Positions 16,377 through 25,787 of a DNA stretch of 64,000 nt are shown piece by piece. This DNA is from Candidatus Obscuribacterales bacterium. GTDB lineage: Bacteria > Cyanobacteriota > Vampirovibrionia > Obscuribacterales > Obscuribacteraceae. The notes under the pieces were generated by a model. It did no database searches. It was not told the DNA's origin and saw only the letters and a list, made by a program, of their open reading frames with translations. Location: contig JAGVKB010000084.1 of the NCBI GenBank assembly GCA_020050835.1, positions 1 to 64,000 of the forward strand. The letters run 5' to 3'. The position numbers were made by a program, and so were the translations under genes. Numbering within the stretch: the stretch's first letter is position 1; every line of letters begins with the position of its first letter.

Positions 16377-17510
16377 TTGATTAAGATAGGCGATAAGCTG
16401 CTGGAAGCAGCAGAAGAGCTTGAAAGAGAGCGTAATATCCCGCAGGAAGAGTTTATCTCTTACGTCTGCGACGCGATTGTAGCGGCTTACAAGAAGAAAG
16501 TGCCCGACCACGATGTGGAAGGCGTGCGAGCAATCTTCGACGGAGAAACCGGTGAAATCGGCATCTTCGCGCCGAAGGAGGTCGTCGAAAAGGTCTCCAA
16601 CGAGTATCACGAAATCGGTCTGGCCGAAGCGCAAGATCTCATTCCTGACGTCACCGTCGGCGAAGTTCTCGAAATTGAAGTGACGCCGCAAGATTTCTCG
16701 GAATTCGGACGAATTGCAGCCCAAACCGCCAAGCAACTGATCACTCAAAGACTGCGCGAAGCAGAAAAGGAGCTGATCAAGAAGGAGTTCGAAGCCCGCA
16801 AGGAAACCTGCACCACCGGTCAAATCGAGCGGATCGAAGTAATCAGCAACACTCGCAACAATGTGATTGTCAATCTCGGAAGAGTCGAAGGCTGCATGCC
16901 GACTCGCGAACAGCTGCCCGGTGAAACTTACCGTGTCGGCAATCGTGTGCGAGTTTATGTGCTTGAATTGCGCGAAACCGGGCGTGTGCCTCAAATCATC
17001 GTGTCCCAAGCCCACCCTGAGCTTGTCCGTGAACTTTTCGAGCTCTATGTTCCAGAGATTGAAGACAACACAGTTGAGATCAAGTCGATCGCCCGCGAAG
17101 CAGGTTATCGGACGAAGATTGCAGTACATTCGCAAGATACTGACGTCGACCCGGTCGGCGCTTGCATCGGAACACGCGGCGTGAGAATTCAAAACGTCGT
17201 AGCTGAACTTCGCAACGAAAAGATCGATGTGATTCGCTTCTCCGGCGATCCGGTCGACTACATCTCGAACGCTCTCAGCCCAGCGCGGATCACGACGGTA
17301 GCACTTTATGACGATGCGCCTGAAATGGGTGGGCGGCGCGCCGAAGTAATCGTGCCCGATGACCAGCTCAGCCTGGCGATCGGTCGCGGTGGGCAAAACG
17401 TCAGATTGGCAGCCAAGCTGACCGGCTGGAAGATTGACATCAAGTCCGAGAGCCAGACCGGCGGCAGCTACAAGAAGCTGAACGTTGCGCTTGGTCAGGA
17501 GGAAGGCTAA
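16377..17510 (+). CDS. nusA: Transcription termination/antitermination factor NusA
   Basis: RNA polymerase-associated factor modulating pausing, intrinsic and Rho termination, and antitermination. The 377 residues follow the standard order: N-terminal polymerase-binding domain (about 1-125), S1 domain (about 135-200, [20 protein letters not shown]), KH1 with [14 protein letters not shown] near 262, and KH2 with [19 protein letters not shown] near 333. The acidic repeats found in Escherichia coli are absent, as in many phyla. The start is a TTG at 16377. GGAGGA at 16365-16370 is placed 6 nt before it and no nearby ATG competes, so this ribosome site decides the start. Second gene of the operon. 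Confidence 0.97.
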   Translation: MIKIGDKLLEAAEELERERNIPQEEFISYVCDAIVAAYKKKVPDHDVEGVRAIFDGETGEIGIFAPKEVVEKVSNEYHEIGLAEAQDLIPDVTVGEVLEIEVTPQDFSEFGRIAAQTAKQLITQRLREAEKELIKKEFEARKETCTTGQIERIEVISNTRNNVIVNLGRVEGCMPTREQLPGETYRVGNRVRVYVLELRETGRVPQIIVSQAHPELVRELFELYVPEIEDNTVEIKSIAREAGYRTKIAVHSQDTDVDPVGACIGTRGVRIQNVVAELRNEKIDVIRFSGDPVDYISNALSPARITTVALYDDAPEMGGRRAEVIVPDDQLSLAIGRGGQNVRLAAKLTGWKIDIKSESQTGGSYKKLNVALGQEEG

Positions 17511-17524
17511 CTTCGAAAGGCGAA

Positions 17525-17641
17525 CGCCGGTGCCATTGTCAGCACAATCGGCACGCCGGCGAACAGCAACAACGGGCGGCTAAAGAGCCGCCCGCCTTGA
17601 AAATGCTGCTGATCGCCCAAACCCGGTTTGCTTCAAACCGG
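17525..17641 (+). other. Three consecutive hairpins between nusA and ylxR
   Basis: The 192-bp spacer contains three stems in series. The first, at 17525-17561, pairs CGCCGG, TGCC and ATTG with their complements around a 6-nt loop, with small bulges. The second is GGGCGGCT-AAAG-AGCCGCCC at 17574-17593. The third is CCGGTTT-GCTTC-AAACCGG at 17623-17641. None has a T-run, so they are unlikely to be strong terminators. They may be processing sites, NusA targets or intergenic repeat elements. Confidence 0.6.
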
Positions 17642-17702
17642 CCATCAATCGCTCCGGGGCAACCGTGCCAGTGACAGCGAGCAGGCATCAAAAGGTTAAA
17701 AT

Positions 17703-18059
17703 TTGATCAAGAGTGACGGTGATAACCTTCGTATCTGCGTATCCTGCAGAAGAAAGGCTCCTCAGCAGATATTGATCCGTCTGACAGTCGACCATGCAAC
17801 TGGGTCTGTGCAGCTGAATCAACCGAACGAGCGAGCTTGCCATGGCCGCTCCGCCTACCTCTGCCGCCGGATGGCCTGTGCACAGCAGGCCTTAAAAGGA
17901 GCTCGTCTCAAGGTTGCAATTGAAGGACGAATCAAGAAAAGCAAGCAGAACAAACGCTCGATTCAGTGGCCTCTTGAACCACAACTTATATACGAAATAG
18001 AGCGACTGTGCACAGAACAAGCAAAAAGGTGCGAAAATACTCATGAGAAGGGAGGGTAG
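17703..18059 (+). CDS. ylxR: YlxR family RNA-binding protein (DUF448)
   Basis: Small protein encoded between nusA and infB in many bacteria. It was reported to bind RNA, and in some species the RnpA subunit or nucleoid. The 118 residues have the signature RICVSCRRKAPQQILIRL near 10-27 and GRSAYLCRRMAC near 49-60, followed by a basic tail (KKSKQNKR) and about 40 further residues. The proposed start is the TTG at 17703, with AAAAGG about 6 nt upstream; no ATG is available before the conserved block. The stop lies 3 nt before infB, so translation is probably coupled. Its cysteines are spaced as in the family. Confidence 0.9.
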   Translation: MIKSDGDNLRICVSCRRKAPQQILIRLTVDHATGSVQLNQPNERACHGRSAYLCRRMACAQQALKGARLKVAIEGRIKKSKQNKRSIQWPLEPQLIYEIERLCTEQAKRCENTHEKGG

Positions 18060-18062
18060 TGA

Positions 18063-20669
18063 ATGAACGATCGTGTCCGAATCTATGAACTCGCGCGCCA
18101 GATGAACGTCCCTAACCAGGATCTCATCGATGCGTTGCGTGAGCTCGGTTATGACATAAAGAGCCATTCGAGCACGATTGACAGTCACGTGGTAGGTCTT
18201 TTGATCGCTGCGTTGGGTAAAAAGAAACAGCAGGACAAGGGACCATTGAAAACAGCTACCAAATCCGTTAAGCCGGCATCAAAGCCCGCGCCGCCGCCAG
18301 AGCCAGTGATTGTGAAGCCGCGCGTTCTTTCGCGTCGCAAGCCTACCCCTCCGCCTGGTACCGAAGTGCCAAGCGAAACATTACCGTCAGCGCCAGCAGC
18401 CGCCGCCGGCGAGCCAATTGTAAACGAAGCCGTTACGCAGGCTTCACCGACGACACCAGAGCAGGAAGCAGCAGCTCCGGCTGCGCCAGAGCAAGAAGCA
18501 ACCGAACCCAGCAAAGCTCCGCCGCGAGTGATCCGTCCTGGAGAAGTTGGGCACGAGCCGGCCAAAGAAGTCGAGATTGAGAAGCCGGTCCAAGCACCGA
18601 CAGTGCTCGAAGAGAAGATCGAGACCGCTCCTGCCACCAAGCCGGAGAGCACCGATGAACCGGCGCCACCGCCGGCCGATAATCCAGGCTCAGAAGAGCG
18701 TCCAACTTTCGGGTTCACCGGTCAATCCGTCAAGCCTGTGCAACCTTCGGTTCCGATCCGCATTGCCGCTCCATCGATCCGGGCGACTCCACCTCGTCCC
18801 CCCAAGTCGCACCGCCATGTTCCATCGGAACGGCATGTTCAACAAAAGAAGGACGAAAAGTCTCGCCCGGCTGCTGCCACTATCGAAATTCCGAAGGTGG
18901 TGAGCATAACCGCGGGTCTTACGGTCAAAGAACTCTCCGAAAGGATGAATGTCTCCGAAACGGAGATTATTAAGCGACTTTTCATGAAGGGCATCATGCG
19001 CACAGTCAACCAAACGGTTGAACTCGAGCTGGCAAAAGATGTTGCGATTGAAATGGAATACGAAGTAATTGGCGAAGAGCCCGTCGTAGCCGAGGAAACA
19101 GCCAGTAAAGTCGTCGAGCTGTCCGAGGAAGATAAGGCCGCGCTCGTCTCCAGACCACCGGTCGTGACGATCATGGGTCACGTCGACCACGGAAAAACCA
19201 GCCTTCTTGATGCAATTCGCCAGACCAAATTCCTCTTGACCGATGCGGAAGCCGGCGGCATCACTCAACATATCGGCGCCTATCACGTCGAAGTGCAGGG
19301 AGAAGACGGCGCATTAAGACAGATTGTCTTCCTCGACACCCCCGGTCACGAAGCATTCACCGCGATGCGAGCACGAGGCGCGAAGGCAACCGACATCGCC
19401 ATCCTTGTCGTAGCAGCAGATGACGGTGTTATGCCTCAAACTCGTGAAGCGATCGATCACGCCAAAGCAGCCGGTGTGCCGATCATCGTCGCCGTTAACA
19501 AGATAGATCTGCCCGGAGCGGATCCCGACCGGGTTCTTACCCAGCTGATGGAGCACCAGATCCTCCCGGATAAATACGGCGGCGACACGGTGACGGTAAA
19601 TGTTTCAGCCAAGAAGAAGACAGGGCTGGATGAGCTGCTGGAAATGATCCTGCTTGTCGCCGATATGTCCGACTTTCGGGCAAATCCGGACAAGCCGGCG
19701 CAAGGAACAATTATCGAAGCCGAATTGTCGCGAGGACGGGGCGCAGTTGCAACCGCTCTCGTTCAAACCGGTACACTCAGAGAAGGCGACTTGATCGTTG
19801 CCGGTTCAGCTTCCGGTCGCGTTCGCGCCCTGTTCGACGATCGCGGTCAGCGCGTGAAAGCGGCCGGACCTTCGATGCCGGTTGCAGTCCTCGGCTTGGA
19901 TGAGGTGCCGCTCGCCGGTGACCGCTTCGAAGTTGTAGATGACGCGCAAGCAGCCAAGACGATGGTCGAACAGCGCAAATTGACCGACACCGACCGCCGT
20001 GGACGCGTCACACTGGAGTCGCTGCACGATCTCCTGGAGCAAGGCGAAGTCAAAGAGTTGAACATTATCGTCAAGGCGGACGTGCAGGGCACAGCCGAAG
20101 CGATTGCTGACCAGGTCAGGAAGCTGACCAGCCAGGAGGTGCAAGTCAAAGTGGTGCGCACCGCATCCGGTGACATCACGGAAACTGACGTCAACTTGGC
20201 CGCGTCCTGTAATGCAATTATCGTCGGCTTTAATGTCCAACCGGATCAAAATGCCAATCGCGTCAAAGAAGCAGCCGGAGTCGACATCCGTACTTACAGC
20301 ATCATTTATCAAATCACCGATGATTTGGAAAAGGCGATCCAGGGCTTAATCCAGCCAATCCGGCAGGAAGTTCAAACCGGAACCGCCGAAATCAGGCAGA
20401 TCTTCAAGGTCGGCAAGAATTTGACGATCGCCGGCGCATACGTTTTGAGCGGCAAACTCCAACGCGGATCAATCGTGAAGATTGAGCGCGCCGGAAAGGT
20501 CATCCACGAAGGCAAACTTGACACTCTCAAGCGCTTCAAAGACGATGTCAAAGAAGTTGCTCAGGGATTTGAATGCGGTATGGGTATTGAGAAGTTTACC
20601 GACCTTCAAGTCGGCGACCTCGTCAATGCTTTCATAATTCAGGAGACAAAGCGCGAACCGACGCGCTAG
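18063..20669 (+). CDS. infB: Translation initiation factor IF-2
   Basis: GTPase that delivers initiator tRNA to the 30S ribosome. The 868-residue protein begins with the IF2N helix-turn motif (RIYELARQMNVPNQDLIDAL). A long Pro/Ala/Glu-rich linker (about 60-270) follows, then a second IF2N module (about 278-330). The G domain has GHVDHGKTSLLD near 373, DTPGHEAF near 425 and NKIDL near 478. Domains II, III and C2 complete it (VKADVQGTAEAIAD near 673, ending with a canonical C2 fold). GGGAGGG lies just upstream of the ATG at 18063. It is placed as usual in the operon, and full length indicates an intact gene. Confidence 0.98.
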   Translation: MNDRVRIYELARQMNVPNQDLIDALRELGYDIKSHSSTIDSHVVGLLIAALGKKKQQDKGPLKTATKSVKPASKPAPPPEPVIVKPRVLSRRKPTPPPGTEVPSETLPSAPAAAAGEPIVNEAVTQASPTTPEQEAAAPAAPEQEATEPSKAPPRVIRPGEVGHEPAKEVEIEKPVQAPTVLEEKIETAPATKPESTDEPAPPPADNPGSEERPTFGFTGQSVKPVQPSVPIRIAAPSIRATPPRPPKSHRHVPSERHVQQKKDEKSRPAAATIEIPKVVSITAGLTVKELSERMNVSETEIIKRLFMKGIMRTVNQTVELELAKDVAIEMEYEVIGEEPVVAEETASKVVELSEEDKAALVSRPPVVTIMGHVDHGKTSLLDAIRQTKFLLTDAEAGGITQHIGAYHVEVQGEDGALRQIVFLDTPGHEAFTAMRARGAKATDIAILVVAADDGVMPQTREAIDHAKAAGVPIIVAVNKIDLPGADPDRVLTQLMEHQILPDKYGGDTVTVNVSAKKKTGLDELLEMILLVADMSDFRANPDKPAQGTIIEAELSRGRGAVATALVQTGTLREGDLIVAGSASGRVRALFDDRGQRVKAAGPSMPVAVLGLDEVPLAGDRFEVVDDAQAAKTMVEQRKLTDTDRRGRVTLESLHDLLEQGEVKELNIIVKADVQGTAEAIADQVRKLTSQEVQVKVVRTASGDITETDVNLAASCNAIIVGFNVQPDQNANRVKEAAGVDIRTYSIIYQITDDLEKAIQGLIQPIRQEVQTGTAEIRQIFKVGKNLTIAGAYVLSGKLQRGSIVKIERAGKVIHEGKLDTLKRFKDDVKEVAQGFECGMGIEKFTDLQVGDLVNAFIIQETKREPTR

Positions 20670-20713
20670 GTCGACATTCCGTAGCTCGGACGCCCAAGCA
20701 GAGGTGTCAACAT

Positions 20714-21067
20714 ATGACTACCCCTCGATCAGTTAGAGTTGCCCAGCAGATTAAGCGCGAGCTGTCCGAGATCATCAGGCGCGACCTGAAAGACGAGCGG
20801 ATTGCAGGCATCGTCTCGATTACCGAAGTCGAGATCACTGGAGACTGCCGCTCGACCAGAATTTTCATCTCAGTATTCGGTGATGAGTCTCAACAAAAAG
20901 GCACACTCGACGTGCTGAATGAGCAAGCCGGTTATATTCGCGGCGAAGTCTGCCGCCGGCTGGGCATGCGATTCGCACCGGAAATGGTCTTCCGGCTCGA
21001 TGATTCGCTCGAGCGTGGCGCCAAAGTCTCCGAACTGATCGCAAAAATCTCCCGTGGCGAAATCTAG
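20714..21067 (+). CDS. rbfA: Ribosome-binding factor A
   Basis: Cold-adaptation and 16S rRNA maturation factor binding the 30S subunit. The 117 residues are the complete KH-like domain, with RVAQQIKRELSEIIRRDLKD at the start, IAGIVSITEVEITGDC in the middle and RLGMRFAPEMVFRLDDSLERG near the end, all typical. AGAGGTG lies 7 nt before the ATG at 20714. It follows infB by 44 bp and precedes truB by about 36 bp in the operon. Nothing unusual is visible, and no C-terminal extension is present. Confidence 0.96.
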   Translation: MTTPRSVRVAQQIKRELSEIIRRDLKDERIAGIVSITEVEITGDCRSTRIFISVFGDESQQKGTLDVLNEQAGYIRGEVCRRLGMRFAPEMVFRLDDSLERGAKVSELIAKISRGEI

Positions 21068-21103
21068 AACAATGCGAAAATCCGGATGGTCCGGAGCGCG
21101 TTC

Positions 21104-22021
21104 ATGATCGGTTTTCTCAACATCAATAAACCGGCCGGAATGACTGCTCATGATGTCGTGGCACGGGTAAGAAGGATACTGCGAGTAAAGCAGGTCGGCC
21201 ATGCCGGTACGCTCGATCCGATGGCTAAAGGCGTGCTTCCAATCGCCGTAGGCAAGGTAACCAGGCTGATTCGCTTTCTCGACGGAAGGAAAGTTTACCT
21301 GGCAGAGATACTCCTGGGTAAGTCCACAACTACCGACGACATCGAAGGGGAGACAACTGCCACCAGTCGAAACATACCGGCAGAGACAGCCGTAATTGCG
21401 GAGGCACAAAGATTTGTAGGCAACTTGGAGCAGCTGCCACCAGCTTACAGCGCGGTTCATTACAAAGGAGAGAGACTGTACAATCTGGCGCGCAGAGGGG
21501 AAGTTCCAGCTGATATTGCAACCAGAACAGTCACCGTCTACCAACTAGAAATACTGAAACTGGCATTGCCAATGGTGCAGGCCCGGATCGATTGCGGAGC
21601 CGGAACTTACATTCGATCGATCGCACGCGATCTCGGCTCTAACCTTGGTTGCGGGGGCTGCCTGCAATCGCTGGTACGCGAGAAGGCCGGCCCTTTCGAG
21701 CTGTCCAGTGCAATAACACTGGATGAGTTGGGCGCTTTGGCCGACAGCGGGCGGGCGCAAACCGCCCTAATCAATCCGGCCGATATCTTAGGATTGCCCT
21801 GCTTGCCGCTTCCGCCCGAACAGATTCGCCTTCTGACGATGGGGCAATTGTTGCCAATAGACGATGCGATCGCTTACTCTTTGCAGCCGCAATCAAATCC
21901 GGCTGAAGACTCGGTACAATGCTCCGTGCTTGTCACTTATGAGGGAAAGCTCATTGCAGTCTGCAGCAAGACAGCCGAAAATAGGCTTAAGCCAGAGGTG
22001 GTTATAGCCAATGCCGACTAA
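21104..22021 (+). CDS. truB: tRNA pseudouridine(55) synthase TruB
   Basis: Makes pseudouridine at position 55 in the T-loop of tRNAs. Starting at the ATG at 21104 (GGAG 8 nt upstream) the protein has 305 residues and begins with the family's usual block MIGFLNINKPAGMTAHDVV. The catalytic Asp38 is in HAGTLDPMAKGVL. SAVHYKGERLYNLAR and CGAGTYIRSIARDLG are further conserved motifs. An ATG at 21086 would add six residues that do not fit the family. The C-terminal region (about 235-305) resembles a degenerate PUA-like tail. The end overlaps the next gene by 11 bp, indicating coupled translation. Confidence 0.96.
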   Translation: MIGFLNINKPAGMTAHDVVARVRRILRVKQVGHAGTLDPMAKGVLPIAVGKVTRLIRFLDGRKVYLAEILLGKSTTTDDIEGETTATSRNIPAETAVIAEAQRFVGNLEQLPPAYSAVHYKGERLYNLARRGEVPADIATRTVTVYQLEILKLALPMVQARIDCGAGTYIRSIARDLGSNLGCGGCLQSLVREKAGPFELSSAITLDELGALADSGRAQTALINPADILGLPCLPLPPEQIRLLTMGQLLPIDDAIAYSLQPQSNPAEDSVQCSVLVTYEGKLIAVCSKTAENRLKPEVVIANAD

Positions 22022-22592
22022 TTCCATAGACCGAATCACACTACTCAACATTACTTTGATCGTCGAAGCGCTCCTGCTTTCGGCAGCTACCGTCTGGAGC
22101 TGGGTTGCCAGCATTCAAATGGCACCGAATTTGCAGATCGAACCGAAGATGTTTCTCTACGGCACAATCTGCGGACTGGGTCTCGCTCTCAGCAGCCTGA
22201 TTCTGCTCTGGCTGGGAAAGAGCGTCGGGCTGCTCAACAATTTGCGCGAAACAATCCTCACTCAAATCGCGCCGATCTTCGCCGAGCTCAGCTGGATGGA
22301 CGCGCTGCTGGTGGCAGCCGTCTCCGGATTTTGCGAGGAGGTCCTCTTTCGCGGCGTTGTTCAAGCCCAATGCGGTCTCATTACAACCAGCGCCATTTTC
22401 GGACTATTCCATTGTCCAAGCTTCAAACACCTTTCCTACGGGCTCTGGGCATTAGCAGCGGGACTCTTTTTAGGCTGGCTCTATATCGCCACCGGAAATC
22501 TTTGGGTTCCAATCATGACTCACGCTGTGAGCAACGCTATTTCGCTACTTTTTCTGCGTTATGGAGTCAAGCCGGTTTCACCGGACGCGTAA
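22011..22592 (+). CDS. CPBP family intramembrane metalloprotease
   Basis: Membrane-embedded protease-like protein of the CAAX-processing/bacteriocin-immunity family (Abi, Rce1-like). The 193 residues form about six hydrophobic segments. Conserved residues are visible: E109, E110 and R114 in CEEVLFRG, H134 in GLFH, and H171 with N175 in THAVSNAIS. In bacteria these proteins serve in peptide processing or self-immunity; the substrate cannot be inferred here. It overlaps the end of truB by 11 bp and is probably the last gene of the translation operon. The next gene is convergent (sensor kinase ending at 22688). The family is sure, the role open. Confidence 0.9.
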   Translation: MPTNSIDRITLLNITLIVEALLLSAATVWSWVASIQMAPNLQIEPKMFLYGTICGLGLALSSLILLWLGKSVGLLNNLRETILTQIAPIFAELSWMDALLVAAVSGFCEEVLFRGVVQAQCGLITTSAIFGLFHCPSFKHLSYGLWALAAGLFLGWLYIATGNLWVPIMTHAVSNAISLLFLRYGVKPVSPDA

Positions 22593-22687
22593 GCGCTACC
22601 TGGTCCTTCCAGGCGGCCTGCCAGCCAAGAACAGCTTATCAATCGCCAGCAGCGGCGGTCGCACCGCAGATCGGCTCAGAATTCGCA

Positions 22688-24502
22688 CTAACTCTCTTCA
22701 GTTGCTGGCAAACAGAACCAAAAGGTGCTCCCCGCACCCTCCTTGCTTTCTACACCGATGCTACCGCCATGTTGCTCGATTAGCGCTTTGCAAATCGGCA
22801 AACCGAGCCCGGTTCCGCGCTTCTTCTTCGCGTCGGAGATGCGCACCTGCTTGAATTTTTCAAATATTACATCTCTATGCGACTCTGGAATTCCCAAACC
22901 CTGATCAGCGATTCTAACCTCGACCATCTTGTCCTTACGGTCGACCGTCACATCAATCACCCCGCCTACCGGCGAAAACTTGATCGCATTGGACAGAAGA
23001 TTGATCACGACTTGTTCGATCCGGTCTCCGTCCGCAATCACAGTTGGAGCATCAGCGGGAGTATTAATGGTGATAGAATTTTGCTTCGCGAATTCTCCGA
23101 CCGCTTCAGCCGAGCTGCTCAAGACTTTTGCAAGCGGCGTACTTTCGAGCTCTAATTCGAACTTGCCGGCTTCGAGCTTTTCCATATCCAATAGATCGTT
23201 AACAAGACGAATCAGTCTCGCTCCACTCTTTTCTGCTGTAGCAATAATCTGCTGCCCGCGCTCATTCAATTCGCCCATTTTGCCGGTTTTGATGATAGCC
23301 ATTCCACCAAGTATGGAGGTGAGCGGCGTTCTCAAGTCATGACTGACAATCGCGACGAACTCTTGCTTCAATCGCTCGAGCTCCTTGCGCTCTCTGATGT
23401 CGTGAACTACACAGAAAAGAGCCTTTTCTGCGGCCGAGTAGTGCACAGACCAGAGCATATCCAATAGAATGCCATCCTTACTTTTGACTCGATTCTCGAA
23501 TTGTCCGGTCGATTTTGTCTCTACAATCTCTTGAACAGACCTTTCGGTATGAGTAACATCTTCTGCTGCGATTATCTCAAGATAATTACTTCCGACCAAC
23601 TCCTCCGGAGTGTATCCCCAGACGGTGAGCGACGCAGGATTTACCTTGGAGAATACACCGGACTGATCGAGTGAGCAGATAACATCCACCGCATTTTCGA
23701 CGACAGCTCGCTCCTTTCTCATGGCCTCAGTTAGCTTTGCAGCCATGTCGTGAAAGGTTTGATCCAAGTCTGCAATCTCATCGGCGCCGGACAGTGGCTG
23801 AAGCAACTGTGCTCCGACAGACAACCGCTTCGAATTGTCCTGCAAGATCTTAAGGCGGTTTACCAAGGCGGTTGCGAAAAACAGCGCCAATGAGATTGTC
23901 ACTAGAACATCGACCGCCACACCAGCATAGACAAGCAGTTGAGCGCTGTCACGCCACTGATTTTGCCGCTTAAGTCGTTCAGCGCTAACCAGGGATTCCT
24001 CGGCAATGATCCGTTCGAGCTGAGCCGACACCTCGTAGGAAGCTCGCCATACTTCATTGACAGCCGCCGCCAGCACCGCCGGCGGAGAGGACTGGTGAGT
24101 GTTTACGAACTGAAAGGAATTGACCGCAACCTGTCCTAAAATCTCCAAATTAGCAGCGACCTGCCGCTGGCGAATGTTGTCCTTAATCAAGTTTGCTAAT
24201 GCTTCCGATTCCTTTGGCAGGCGAAGGGCACAATGCTGGGCCGACCGCAGATAACTTTGTTGCCTGGTCTCCACAATCGCCGCTGTTGCCATCGCCAGCT
24301 CACTGGCAAGAGCATTGACGTGGTCCGCACGGAGCATAACTTCTTTGGCCCGCACTTCGCGTACTGACTCATGCTCGACTTGTTTGAGCAGAATAGAAAG
24401 CGACAAAATAAAGGTAAGCTCCAGCACCAAGGGTACGCCGACCAAAATCAGCCCCTTTTGAGCCAGCTTGATATTAAACGCTTTCCTTAGGGTAGAGTGC
24501 AT
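22688..24502 (-). CDS. PAS-domain sensor histidine kinase, paralogue 1 of a mirrored pair
   Basis: Membrane sensor of a two-component system, 604 residues. A first transmembrane segment lies at about 17-40 and an extracytoplasmic helical region at about 41-185. The second membrane segment is at about 190-213, followed by HAMP (about 214-265) and PAS (about 266-375). HisKA has the phospho-acceptor H388 in VSHDLRTPLTS, and the ATPase domain shows NLLSNAIKFSP near 501, DQGLGIP near 533 and GTGLGLPICK near 563. The start is the ATG at 24502; an in-frame start further upstream would add a non-homologous stretch, and the paralogue at 28202 begins at the equivalent residue. Divergent from the TPR gene at 24570. 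No receiver gene is adjacent. Confidence 0.95.
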   Translation of the reverse strand: MHSTLRKAFNIKLAQKGLILVGVPLVLELTFILSLSILLKQVEHESVREVRAKEVMLRADHVNALASELAMATAAIVETRQQSYLRSAQHCALRLPKESEALANLIKDNIRQRQVAANLEILGQVAVNSFQFVNTHQSSPPAVLAAAVNEVWRASYEVSAQLERIIAEESLVSAERLKRQNQWRDSAQLLVYAGVAVDVLVTISLALFFATALVNRLKILQDNSKRLSVGAQLLQPLSGADEIADLDQTFHDMAAKLTEAMRKERAVVENAVDVICSLDQSGVFSKVNPASLTVWGYTPEELVGSNYLEIIAAEDVTHTERSVQEIVETKSTGQFENRVKSKDGILLDMLWSVHYSAAEKALFCVVHDIRERKELERLKQEFVAIVSHDLRTPLTSILGGMAIIKTGKMGELNERGQQIIATAEKSGARLIRLVNDLLDMEKLEAGKFELELESTPLAKVLSSSAEAVGEFAKQNSITINTPADAPTVIADGDRIEQVVINLLSNAIKFSPVGGVIDVTVDRKDKMVEVRIADQGLGIPESHRDVIFEKFKQVRISDAKKKRGTGLGLPICKALIEQHGGSIGVESKEGAGSTFWFCLPATEES

Positions 24503-24512
24503 GAGTATTGCT

Positions 24513-24518
24513 ATTTTA
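24513..24518 (-). promoter_or_regulatory. Candidate -10 element of kinase 1, implying a leaderless transcript
   Basis: TAAAAT ends exactly 10 nt before the ATG at 24502. Transcription would start 3-4 nt before the start codon, and there is no ribosome site. The second kinase has the same geometry. No convincing -35 is visible. Confidence 0.4.
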
Positions 24519-24569
24519 ACATTCGCATACCGATTGCCGCGAACAGCCGACGCTCTCTGGAAGTAACAA

Positions 24570-25700
24570 GTGGCACCACTCATATCAAACAGCGAGAACG
24601 AACACACCGCCAGTGGTGCCCACCGCAACAGCCAGCCAGACATCGGTATCGCGCTGCAATGGCTGCTCGGGCTGACGGTCATCTTTCTTGTGTCTTTGCT
24701 TTCGCTATTGCTTTGTCTGCCGGATGGAGACAAACTTGAACAGCAGGCGCTCCGCCTTTACGAACATGACAACAGAGACTGGCGCACCGAGCCGCTGCTT
24801 TTGCTCTCGATTGTCTGGGACAAGGTGGTTCTAGCTCCCGACGATCGTACCCTCGCTCGCAGTTATCGCTCGCTGGCGGAGATCTATCTTGCCAAAGGCG
24901 AATCGGACAAGTTTGAGAGCACCGAGCGGAAGGCGCTTGCTCTATTGCAGGACGTTCAGAAGCGAGAACGCGAGTCGCTCGCCTATAGCTATTTAAATGC
25001 CAGAGAGCTGATTGATGTCCTGAGCACGCTAACTGAGTACTATCTAAAAACCGGTCGGACCAGCGAGGCAAAGCTGATGCTGAACCAAGCGAAAGAGATC
25101 TACCATCAAAAGCGTCAACAAGTGTCCGAAGAGCAAATGATTACTTTATTGAAGCAGGCAAGTAGGCTCAGACAGCTACTCTCTGGAACCGTTTTGAAAG
25201 TACCGGAGTTGACTCCTCGCTGGAAGAAAAAGAAATTGGCTTTCCAAGCACTCATGACAGCCAAATATAAAGGTCTGCCGGAATCCGCAGTCGCTCAATT
25301 TGCCGCAACTGCACACTGGCATTTCCTGTTGGACCAGGTCAATCAATATGAGCGAATGAACAGATTTCCCGAAGCCACACAAACGCTCGAAGAGATGGTG
25401 GCAACAGTAAAAACTGCAGGCGTTAGCCCATTGCTCACAGAACTGTCATTGTTGCGGCTCGGTTTCCTTCACCAACTCCAATCAGATTATCCCCGTGCCG
25501 CCTCGGACTACGAGCAAGTGATTGGCATGCGCTCGAGCATAAACGGCAATAACGCCGTTTACAGGGCATTTGCACTAGAAGCTGATGCGGACTTGGCGAA
25601 GCAGATCGGACAGCACCAGAGAGCAGCCAGCAGGTTGGAAGATGCCTTCAAGCTAATCGACCTCTGGCAGGAAAGAAGGTCTGCTCGACGGCAGTCTTAG
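24570..25700 (+). CDS. Membrane-anchored TPR-like protein divergent from kinase 1
   Basis: A 376-residue protein with one transmembrane segment (about 28-50, WLLGLTVIFLVSLLSLLLC). A long helical region with degenerate TPR-like repeats follows. The block VWDKVVLAPDDRTLA at about 87-101, then FESTERKAL, matches the paralogue transcribed from 28177 (WREVMFGPDDPTVA and FESSLKRAA). The start is a GTG at 24570 with a weak GGAAG upstream. It lies head to head with sensor kinase 1, as its paralogue does with kinase 2, so the two proteins may act together: for example, a TPR accessory or sensory subunit for the kinase. That is inference from conserved neighbourhood. No enzymatic motif is visible. Confidence 0.85.
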   Translation: MAPLISNSENEHTASGAHRNSQPDIGIALQWLLGLTVIFLVSLLSLLLCLPDGDKLEQQALRLYEHDNRDWRTEPLLLLSIVWDKVVLAPDDRTLARSYRSLAEIYLAKGESDKFESTERKALALLQDVQKRERESLAYSYLNARELIDVLSTLTEYYLKTGRTSEAKLMLNQAKEIYHQKRQQVSEEQMITLLKQASRLRQLLSGTVLKVPELTPRWKKKKLAFQALMTAKYKGLPESAVAQFAATAHWHFLLDQVNQYERMNRFPEATQTLEEMVATVKTAGVSPLLTELSLLRLGFLHQLQSDYPRAASDYEQVIGMRSSINGNNAVYRAFALEADADLAKQIGQHQRAASRLEDAFKLIDLWQERRSARRQS

Positions 25701-25787
25701 TTAGGAGTTAAGAGCGACTCTGACCGGACTGATCTGGGTTAATTAGAAAAACAAAGTTTGTTTCTGTAGCTCGCAAACATTGCCAAC

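Noticed and set aside
16353-17396. A 347-codon minus-strand frame under nusA
   Set aside because: It is antisense to a textbook NusA with every domain present; its composition is that of a shadow frame.
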